Source: Bacteroidales bacterium (GTDB taxonomy: Bacteria; Bacteroidota; Bacteroidia; Bacteroidales; GCA-2711565). Taken from it: 6,694 nucleotides of DNA. Shown here piece after piece: positions 1 to 6,694 of this stretch. Made by a program: the position numbers and the translations under genes. Location of the stretch: NCBI GenBank assembly GCA_029931995.1, contig JAOZQX010000075.1, positions 1 through 6,694 of the forward strand, in the 5' to 3' direction. The stretch's first letter is position 1; every line of letters begins with the position of its first letter. The notes beneath the pieces are model-generated. The model was not told the origin of the DNA. It saw nothing but the letters and a program-made list of their open reading frames with translations, and searched no databases.

Positions 1-52
1 CGAGACCTCCGGGTTATGAATCCGACGCTCTAACCAACTGAGCTACCTCGCC
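1..52 (-). tRNA. tRNA-Met (CAT anticodon), partial, 3' end outside window
   Basis: Read on the minus strand, the sequence begins GGCGAGGTAGCTCAG at position 52. It shows a 7-base acceptor 5' strand, a D arm (GCTC/GAGC) and an anticodon arm with loop TTCATAA; the CAT anticodon lies at 18-16. The variable region begins with AGGTC, and the window ends before the T arm and the acceptor 3' strand. A CAT anticodon can belong to elongator Met, initiator Met or lysidine-modified Ile. The GGCGAGG acceptor strand fits elongator Met best, and the three consecutive GC pairs expected at the base of the initiator anticodon stem are not all present. The closing pair of the anticodon stem appears to be an A-C mismatch (31-39). 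The identity is fairly sure; the Met versus Ile2 choice is less so because the acceptor partner strand is missing. Confidence 0.88.
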
Positions 53-65
53 ATAATTGAGTTTG

Positions 66-95
66 CAAAAATAGAAAATTATTGGGTTCTACAAA
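66..95 (-). promoter_or_regulatory. Bacteroidota-type promoter for the tRNA
   Basis: On the minus strand a TTTG (95-92) is followed after 18 bases by TATTTTTG (73-66), which matches the known Bacteroidota primary-sigma consensus TTTG / TAnnTTTG with spacing one base shorter than the usual 19-21. Transcription would start near position 60, a few bases before the mature tRNA 5' end at 52. An 8-base inverted repeat (58-65 with 92-99) brackets the element, partly because both promoter boxes contain TTTG-like sequence. The start site is inferred. Confidence 0.55.
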
Positions 96-99
96 CTCA

Positions 100-301
100 T
101 TTCCACAACTTTTTTGTTTAAAATTCTGTGATGTTTTTTTTGTGAATGCTCCCGCAGTCAATTAATTCTTTACTTTCTTGAAAATGAATTTTTGTAAAAG
201 CGAAGAAAAAGTCGCATCTAAGTGATTAATGAATTAAATTTAAATAAAATTTGTGTGGAGTTTAATTGTGATTAAAAAAGTGTAACAATTATAAAAAGTG
301 C
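100..301. other. AT-rich intergenic leader upstream of the sigma-factor operon
   Basis: No open reading frame of substance, RNA gene or repeat is seen here. The region has T runs (about 109-119 and 134-141) and a very AT-rich stretch (about 220-300) leading to the sigma-factor ATG. No good TTTG / TAnnTTTG promoter is visible on the plus strand. The nearest is a TA-N3-TTTG at 245-253, which has the wrong internal spacing and no clear upstream box. The operon may therefore use a different promoter class, for example one read by its own sigma factor. That is inference. Confidence 0.4.
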
Positions 302-901
302 ATGTCTTTAAATAAAAACGATAAGAACTTGGGCGAAAAAGCTTTAAATATTCATCAGGAACTCATAGATGCTTGTTTTGAAAATAATCAAAAAGCTCAG
401 TTCGATATCTATAAACTATATTATAAAGCCATGTATAACTGCGCATTCAGAATAATAAATAACCAAATGGAAGCAGAAGATGTTATGCAAGAGGCTTTTT
501 TAGATGCTTTCAGAAAGATTAATCAATACGATGGAACAGCAACTTTTGGAGCTTGGTTAAAACGGATAGTTATAAACAAATCTATTGATTCCCTTAAGAA
601 ATCTAAAAATATGGAGAGTTTGGAAACTGTAGAAAAAGAAATTACAGAGCTTGACGATGAAGATTATTTAGAAGTGATTTCTTATAAAATTGATGAGATT
701 CAGAAATGTATGGATGAATTACCGGAAGCTTATAAAATTGTTTTGTCTTTATACTTAATTGAAGGTTATGATCATCAGGAAATTGCTGAGATTATGGATA
801 TTTCTTATAACGCTACACGAACCAAATATTCGAGAGCAAGACAAAAATTATTGTTACTACTTAAAAAATCTAATATAACCAACACTGTTAACTTGAACTA
901 A
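302..901 (+). CDS. ECF-type RNA polymerase sigma factor (sigma-70 family)
   Basis: This 199-residue protein has the two-domain layout of extracytoplasmic-function sigma factors, which direct RNA polymerase core to a small regulon. Region 2 covers about residues 33-102. It includes the hydrophobic helix around YNCAFRIINN (45-54), the acidic MEAEDVMQEAFLDAF segment (56-70) that contacts core, and the FGAWLKRIVINKSIDSLKK helix (82-100) for -10 recognition. An acidic linker (about 104-125) leads to region 4 (about 134-188). There, LPEAYKIVLSL and the helix-turn-helix HQEIAEIMDISYNATRTKYSRAR (158-180) are classical -35 binding features. The ATG at 302 is chosen because region 2 follows at the usual distance; there is no clear Shine-Dalgarno, which is normal in this phylum. 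It is the first gene of a four-gene operon, 11 bases before a likely anti-sigma gene, so control by that membrane protein and possible autoregulation are expected. The ECF subgroup cannot be named from sequence alone. Confidence 0.93.
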   Translation: MSLNKNDKNLGEKALNIHQELIDACFENNQKAQFDIYKLYYKAMYNCAFRIINNQMEAEDVMQEAFLDAFRKINQYDGTATFGAWLKRIVINKSIDSLKKSKNMESLETVEKEITELDDEDYLEVISYKIDEIQKCMDELPEAYKIVLSLYLIEGYDHQEIAEIMDISYNATRTKYSRARQKLLLLLKKSNITNTVNLN

Positions 902-912
902 AAAAAATTGAG

Positions 913-1458
913 ATGTCAATTATAGAACAAAGAATTAGTAAAAACAAAAAGGTTTTTGATGTGCATGAACCCGACGAAGGCCACTTCGAACGATTTCAAT
1001 CAAAACTTCAGGAACTTCATCCGGAAACCAAAAAAGTTTCCAAAAAACGTTTGATGCCAGCTTTAATTAAAGTGGCAGCTGCAGCGATCATATTTTTGGC
1101 GGCTTCTTCAATTTTGTTCAATTATCCATCACTCTTCCAAAAAAGTATTGTTAATGAACTAAATGGCGAATTGGCTGAACTGGATCAATATTATGCTTCA
1201 CGAAACCTTCAAAAATATCAGGAGATTGAGACTATTGCAGGCGAAGATGTAGAAATACAAGGCTTGAAAGACAAAGCTATGCATAAGGTAAATCGTTTGC
1301 AGGATAATACTGAGAAATTGCAGGCAGAGTATATTGAAACAAATAAAGACGAAAGAGTTTATAGTGCTTTAGTGACTAACTATAGAATGTTGTCAACAGC
1401 ATTAGATAAAGTTATTGATAGCATGAGTGAAATAAAACATAAAAAAACTTCGAATTAA
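913..1458 (+). CDS. putative membrane-anchored anti-sigma factor
   Basis: This 181-residue protein has one clear membrane segment (about 49-69, rich in Ala, Ile and Leu) preceded by a Lys/Arg-rich stretch (KKVSKKR, 40-46), so the N-terminus should be cytoplasmic. The N-terminal tail carries the DVHEPDEGHFERFQSKL segment (16-32), a pattern I recognise from proteins encoded beside ECF sigma factors in Bacteroidota. The remaining residues, about 70-181, form a helical, charged, probably coiled-coil periplasmic part. There is no Cys at all, so it lacks the HxxxCxxC zinc motif of ZAS anti-sigma factors and the FecR sensor architecture. It starts 11 bases after the sigma-factor stop and 12 bases before the next gene. 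Position and topology support an anti-sigma role: the cytoplasmic tail would hold the sigma factor and the periplasmic part would sense a signal. The role is inferred, not shown by a catalytic or binding motif. Confidence 0.72.
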   Translation: MSIIEQRISKNKKVFDVHEPDEGHFERFQSKLQELHPETKKVSKKRLMPALIKVAAAAIIFLAASSILFNYPSLFQKSIVNELNGELAELDQYYASRNLQKYQEIETIAGEDVEIQGLKDKAMHKVNRLQDNTEKLQAEYIETNKDERVYSALVTNYRMLSTALDKVIDSMSEIKHKKTSN

Positions 1459-1463
1459 ATTAT

Positions 1464-1468
1464 AAAGG
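1464..1468 (+). promoter_or_regulatory. weak ribosome binding site (AAAGG)
   Basis: AAAGG lies two bases before the ATG at 1471. This is purine-rich but closer to the start than usual, so it is a weak call. It is the only Shine-Dalgarno-like element near the four operon starts. Confidence 0.3.
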
Positions 1469-1470
1469 TT

Positions 1471-2520
1471 ATGAAAAGGGTAAAAATAATTGGAATCACA
1501 TTGATGTTTAGTTTGCTTTTTGGAAGCGTACAAGCAACAACAAATAAGATTCTTGAAAAAGAATATCAGGAAAGTTTTAATGTAAATGAGGATGCCGTAT
1601 TAGTGGTCGAAAATAAATATGGAGATGTATTCTTAACTTCATGGGATAAAAAAGAAATTAAGATTGATGTTATTGTTAGAGTTGAGGCTCAATCAAGCCG
1701 ATCAAAAGCTACTGAGGTATTTGAAAATATTGAAATTGATATTAATGGTGGTGAAAATTTGGTGAAAGCGATTACTCATTTTCCCTCTTTTAATAATTCA
1801 GGTAGTATGCAAATTAACATTGATTATTATGTAAGTCTGCCTGAAACCGTGGAGCTTGATATAGAACAAAAATATGGCAATGTAATATTGAATAATAATT
1901 GGACTGGACAAACAAATTTCGAGCTTAAGTATGGGAATCTTCAAACAAGAGGACTTGCAAACCAAGTGAATGAAATTGAGATTGCTTATGGCGAACTTAT
2001 AGCAGAAGATATCAAAAGAGCTGTAATTGAAGTTTCATATTCAGATGCACAAGTAGAGAATGTTGAAACATTAGATTTACATACCTCATATAGTGATATT
2101 GAATTGGGTGATGTTGGAAGTTTTGAACTTAAATCTGGCTTTGATGATATTGAGGTAGAAGGAGTAGTAGATATGTATGCCAGAACAAATTATAGTGGTA
2201 TTGAAATTGATAAATTGCAAAATTCATTGGAAATTGATTTAAATTATGGAGATATCTCAATTGATTATGTTTCTCCTAATTTTAAGTTGATAGAAATTGA
2301 TAGCAATAACGCAAGTGTAGATATAGAAATGGATGAATCAGCTTCATACTATGTTGACGTATTAACTAAGTATGGTGACTTTGATTGTCGCTATGACGAG
2401 CATATTAGAAAAGAAAAACGTTCCTTTAAATCGTATAGATATACCGGTCATATCGGATCGTCCAAGAATGCAGGTAAAATTTATGTTGATGCAAATTATG
2501 CAAATATTGAAATAAAATAG
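1471..2520 (+). CDS. secreted DUF4097-like beta-strand repeat protein
   Basis: This 349-residue protein starts with a typical signal peptide: MKR, a hydrophobic core to about residue 19, and likely cleavage after SVQA at 22. The rest is almost entirely short alternating beta strands. A recurring motif of the form (K/x)Y(G/S)(D/N)-x-hydrophobic occurs about eleven times: NKYGDV (48-53), QKYGNV (133-138), LKYGNL (152-157), IAYGEL (171-176), VSYSDA (188-193), TSYSDI (205-210), KSGFDDI (221-227), TNYSGI (239-244), LNYGDI (257-262), TKYGDF (299-304) and ANYANI (341-346). This fits the DUF4097 adhesin-like family, expected to form a right-handed beta-helix or solenoid. No enzyme motif, membrane anchor, lipobox or type IX sorting domain is visible, so a periplasmic or outer-surface structural role is likely. 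It is third in the sigma-factor operon, so its production probably follows that sigma factor. The family assignment is good; the function is unknown. Confidence 0.82.
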   Translation: MKRVKIIGITLMFSLLFGSVQATTNKILEKEYQESFNVNEDAVLVVENKYGDVFLTSWDKKEIKIDVIVRVEAQSSRSKATEVFENIEIDINGGENLVKAITHFPSFNNSGSMQINIDYYVSLPETVELDIEQKYGNVILNNNWTGQTNFELKYGNLQTRGLANQVNEIEIAYGELIAEDIKRAVIEVSYSDAQVENVETLDLHTSYSDIELGDVGSFELKSGFDDIEVEGVVDMYARTNYSGIEIDKLQNSLEIDLNYGDISIDYVSPNFKLIEIDSNNASVDIEMDESASYYVDVLTKYGDFDCRYDEHIRKEKRSFKSYRYTGHIGSSKNAGKIYVDANYANIEIK

Positions 2521-2543
2521 ATATAAATACAAAAATTAGAATT

Positions 2544-3263
2544 ATGAAATCATTATTAAAATTTGGATTGCTAAGTTTAGTGATCGTAGTTTTTTCCTCA
2601 ACGACTGTTTATGCTAAACGCTATTCAGTAAGAGGGAATGGAAATGTTGAAAAAGAAATTAGAAATGTACGTTCGTTTGATGCTATTGATGTAAGTAGTG
2701 CTTTTGAGGTTGAACTTACTCAGTCAGATGAGGAATCATTGGTGATTGAGGCTGATGAAAATTTATTGGATCATATTTATACTGAGGTTATCGGTGGTAC
2801 GCTTAAAATTTATACCAGAGGTAATATCAGAAATATTAATACCATGAAAGCTTATATCAGTTTCAAAATGATTGACGAGATTGAATTAAGCGGAGCCTGT
2901 GAAGTTAAGGGGATGAATAAGATGAAGTTTGAAAGCTTTGTAATTGATGCGAGTGGTGCTAGCGAAGTGGATATAAATTTTGCAGCAAGTGTAGTTAAGC
3001 TAGATTTAAGTGGTGCTACCGAAATTCGATTTGCAGGTTTTGCTGATGAATTATATATTGATTCGTCAGGAGCTTCCGAGATTTATGCCATTGATTTTGA
3101 AGTGAAAGATTGTGAAGTAGATGCTTCGGGTGCGAGTACAATTAAAATTTTTGTTACCGAGAATCTTGAAGTAGAAGCTTCAGGCGCCACAACAGTTCGC
3201 TACAAAGGAAAACCAGCTGTTGATTTAGATACTTCTGGTGCTTCAAGTATTAGAAGATATTAA
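2544..3263 (+). CDS. secreted DUF2807 (head-GIN domain) beta-helix protein
   Basis: This 239-residue protein has a signal peptide (MKSLLKFG, hydrophobic to about 18, likely cleavage after VYA at 24). The mature part opens with the family signature VRSFDAIDVSSAFEVELTQ (42-60), followed by SLVIEADENLLDHI (65-78). It then has a ladder of seven SGA motifs at residues 116, 137, 156, 175, 195, 213 and 231, most flanked by an acidic residue before and Ser/Thr-Glu-Ile/Val after (DASGASEV type). The 18-21 residue period matches one turn of a beta-helix, as expected for DUF2807, often labelled 'putative auto-transporter adhesin, head GIN domain'. No anchor or sorting domain follows; the protein ends soon after the last SGA. 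It lies 23 bases after the DUF4097-like gene and is the last gene of the operon, ending just before a strong palindrome. Location is probably periplasm or cell surface. The biochemical role is unknown. Confidence 0.88.
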   Translation: MKSLLKFGLLSLVIVVFSSTTVYAKRYSVRGNGNVEKEIRNVRSFDAIDVSSAFEVELTQSDEESLVIEADENLLDHIYTEVIGGTLKIYTRGNIRNINTMKAYISFKMIDEIELSGACEVKGMNKMKFESFVIDASGASEVDINFAASVVKLDLSGATEIRFAGFADELYIDSSGASEIYAIDFEVKDCEVDASGASTIKIFVTENLEVEASGATTVRYKGKPAVDLDTSGASSIRRY

Positions 3264-3278
3264 TAAAAGGTAGTTGAT

Positions 3279-3316
3279 TAAAAAGGGGTGGCACCTTAAG
3301 GTGCCACCCCTTTTTA
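3279..3316. terminator. bidirectional Rho-independent terminator (38-base perfect palindrome)
   Basis: Positions 3279-3316 form a perfect inverted repeat centred between 3297 and 3298. A GC-rich stem (GGGGTGGCACC with GGTGCCACCCC) is flanked by five A and five T, so either strand reads as a hairpin ending in a T run. It starts 16 bases after the DUF2807 stop and lies 17 bases beyond the convergent ligA stop, so it can serve both genes. Confidence 0.9.
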
Positions 3317-3332
3317 TTTGACACTAAAAATG

Positions 3333-5462
<2,130 letters not shown>

Positions 5463-5467
5463 TTATG

Positions 5468-6271
5468 TTATCTGGAAATAATTTTTTTCCAATTTACTTC
5501 ACGTGGATTAATACACATTACAGGAATTTGCGATGTGTTGAAGATAATATCTTCGTCATAACTTCCTAAAATAAAGCTTAAGCCTTTTGAAGGACTGGTC
5601 ATAATCATAATTAGTTCGGAGTTAATGGTTGTTGCATAATCAATAACTTGTTTCTCAAAACCAGATGATTTCTCGGCTACTTTAACGTCGAAATCAACAC
5701 CGCTTTCTGTGAAATGTTTTGTGATCATATCAACAGCTTTACCAATAGCTTCACCTGCAAGTTGATAAATATGAATTTTTGCTTCAAATTCTTTGGCAAT
5801 ATACGTTGCCCACTTTGTTTTTTCCCATGGACCAAAATCGCTGGTAATAGGAAGAACAATATCTTTAAAATTGTCAAAAGATCTTTTTTGTACAACAATA
5901 ATAGGCACTTCTGAACTTGTGATAACTTTTGAAGCAAAGCTACCAGTTAGTTTTTGCATGCCAACTTTACCATGGGTACCCATATAAACTAGATTTGCAC
6001 CTAAGTCTTTGGCTACTTCACCAATAGCAGAAAATATACTTCCTTCTTTAGTTAAGGTTTCAACTTCAATTCCAAAACCTTCTTTAGCTTCTTTTGCAAG
6101 GAAGTCTAACTTTTGTTTAGCAGTACCATCATCTGCTTTTTCGGTAATATGTAGCAAGCACATTTTGTAATTTAAATGCTTTGCTGCCTTTGATGCAAGG
6201 TTAATTGCATTGTTTCCAACCTCTGTAAAATCAGTAGGTACTAATAAAATGTTGTTCATCTTTGTTTCCAT
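5468..6271 (-). CDS. universal stress protein, tandem UspA domains
   Basis: This 267-residue cytoplasmic protein is made of two UspA folds in tandem. Domain 1 (about 5-128) starts with the strand ILLVPTDFTE (8-17, with the conserved Asp at 14) and ends with the nucleotide-loop region GTHGKVGMQKLTGS (98-111) followed by VPIIVVQ. The loop fits the UspA pattern G-2x-G-9x-G(S/T) except that it has 8 spacer residues. Domain 2 (about 134-256) keeps the fold (FKDIVLPITSDF, then ELIMIMTS, GSYDEDIIFNTSQIPVMCINP) but lacks the G-2x-G part, so nucleotide binding there is doubtful. Such proteins respond to starvation or stress, but the specific role is unknown. Two starts are possible: 6271, or the Met four residues in at 6259, which has GGAAA a few bases upstream and gives the more usual MNNILLVPTDF beginning. 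The gene has its own promoter-like box and terminator, so it is probably monocistronic. Confidence 0.92.
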   Translation of the reverse strand: METKMNNILLVPTDFTEVGNNAINLASKAAKHLNYKMCLLHITEKADDGTAKQKLDFLAKEAKEGFGIEVETLTKEGSIFSAIGEVAKDLGANLVYMGTHGKVGMQKLTGSFASKVITSSEVPIIVVQKRSFDNFKDIVLPITSDFGPWEKTKWATYIAKEFEAKIHIYQLAGEAIGKAVDMITKHFTESGVDFDVKVAEKSSGFEKQVIDYATTINSELIMIMTSPSKGLSFILGSYDEDIIFNTSQIPVMCINPREVNWKKIISR

Positions 6272-6311
6272 GTATGATCGAAATTTTATATTTTTTAAAA
6301 TATTGGTCAGA

Positions 6312-6319
6312 CAAATATA
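6312..6319 (-). promoter_or_regulatory. -7 promoter box (TATATTTG) of usp
   Basis: The minus strand carries TATATTTG, identical to the box before ligA and a full match to TAnnTTTG, about 40 bases upstream of the usp start codons. No clear TTTG -33 element is seen; the place where it should be is occupied by an AT-rich inverted repeat (6322-6343). Confidence 0.5.
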
Positions 6320-6321
6320 GA

Positions 6322-6343
6322 AAATATTCTTAAAAGAATATTT
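6322..6343. repeat. AT-rich inverted repeat just upstream of the usp -7 box
   Basis: AAATATTCTT (6322-6331) and AAGAATATTT (6334-6343) are perfect 10-base complements with two bases between them. The repeat lies 15 bases beyond the stop of the HD-domain gene and directly against the usp -7 box. It could be an operator for a dimeric regulator, or a weak AT-rich terminator of the upstream gene, since TTTT follows on the minus strand. The sequence alone does not decide. Confidence 0.4.
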
Positions 6344-6358
6344 AATATTTTTAGATTT

Positions 6359-6694
6359 CTATGCCAATATGTCTTTGATTTGTTTTAAGTTTTCCAACTT
6401 CTTCTTCTGTCTTAATTTTAGTGCACATTTGGTAAAATATTCATGTGACTCGAGAAAACGCACCTGAAGTTGATACCATTCGTAAAGTGTAAGTTTATTT
6501 ATGTCCAAAACATCCCACTCATAACGCAAACGGTGTGATGTCATGAAAAAGTCATCTCTACCAAGATAATCCAAGTCAGCATCACATAAAATTTTGGATA
6601 AAAATGTTCTTGCACCTTGAGGAAGTTTAGTTGCAATTATCATATTTGAAATGATATCAATATCATCTTGTTTAAACTCGAAGCGGGGTAGTAT
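6359..6694 (-). CDS. HD-domain phosphohydrolase-like protein, C-terminal part (5' end outside window)
   Basis: The frame is open from the window edge to a TAG at 6361-6359, giving 111 residues with no start needed inside the window. An internal Met at 6643 is probably not the true start, because the 17 codons before it (ILPRFEFKQDDIDIISN) continue the family pattern. The segment MIIATKLPQ (18-26), then ILCDADLDYLGRDDFF (35-50) and QVRFLESHEYFT (77-88), is characteristic of the late part of a Bacteroidota HD-domain family. The DAD at 38-40 supplies the late metal-binding aspartate; the earlier His and HD residues lie outside the window. Such proteins are metal-dependent phosphohydrolases, and the substrate is unknown here. 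The tail is Lys-rich (RQKKKLENLKQIKD). It lies upstream of usp on the same strand but is separated by 87 bases holding a promoter box. Confidence 0.75.
   Translation of the reverse strand: MLPRFEFKQDDIDIISNMIIATKLPQGARTFLSKILCDADLDYLGRDDFFMTSHRLRYEWDVLDINKLTLYEWYQLQVRFLESHEYFTKCALKLRQKKKLENLKQIKDILA

Noticed and set aside
1471..3263. Autotransporter or type IX-secreted adhesin pair
   Set aside because: Neither protein has a translocator barrel or a recognisable C-terminal sorting domain; the 'auto-transporter adhesin' wording is only the family label for DUF2807.
3279..3316. Insertion-sequence end or integration site
   Set aside because: There is no transposase, target duplication or second copy nearby, and the placement between convergent genes with A/T flanks fits a terminator.
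5714..5987. Three short open frames on both strands (5714-5914 plus, 5725-5937 minus, 5793-5987 plus)
   Set aside because: All lie within the well-supported universal stress protein gene and have Cys/Phe- or Leu-rich composition typical of shadow frames.
6359..6643. A complete 94-residue gene starting at 6643
   Set aside because: The frame remains open to the window edge and the upstream codons continue the HD-family pattern, so this is the 3' part of a longer gene.

Overview
The window looks chromosomal and comes from a member of the Bacteroidota. The evidence is low GC content, absent or weak Shine-Dalgarno sequences, promoter elements of the TAnnTTTG type, and a sigma/anti-sigma/DUF4097/DUF2807 gene set typical of that phylum. 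A marine or gut Bacteroidales/Marinilabiliales-like organism is my guess from protein flavour only. All genes look intact except the two features cut by the window edges. I see no insertion sequence, prophage, CRISPR array or other sign of recent transfer.

Layout. Positions 1-52 (minus) hold the 5' two-thirds of a CAT-anticodon tRNA, with its promoter at about 66-95. A 249-base AT-rich spacer (53-301) separates it from a plus-strand operon of four tightly spaced genes (302-3263; gaps of 11, 12 and 23 bases). These encode an ECF sigma factor, a single-pass membrane protein that is probably its anti-sigma factor, and two secreted all-beta repeat proteins (DUF4097-like and DUF2807/head-GIN-like). 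A 38-base perfect palindrome (3279-3316) ends this operon and also ends the convergent minus-strand gene.

The minus-strand half contains, in transcription order, the 3' part of an HD-domain phosphohydrolase-like gene (6694-6359), a tandem universal stress protein (6271-5468) and the NAD-dependent DNA ligase ligA (5378-3333). A second perfect palindrome (5415-5448) followed by a T run separates usp from ligA. Both usp and ligA have an identical TATATTTG -7 box just upstream, so they are probably separate transcription units. The longest possible ligA frame runs back into this terminator, so the internal Met at 5378 is the better start.

Function. The plus-strand operon is the most interesting part. 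It looks like a self-contained envelope-signalling module: a sigma factor held by a membrane anti-sigma factor and co-transcribed with two exported beta-helix-like proteins of unknown role. The family combination recurs in Bacteroidota, but as far as I know its signal and purpose are not established. The minus-strand genes are ordinary housekeeping and stress functions.
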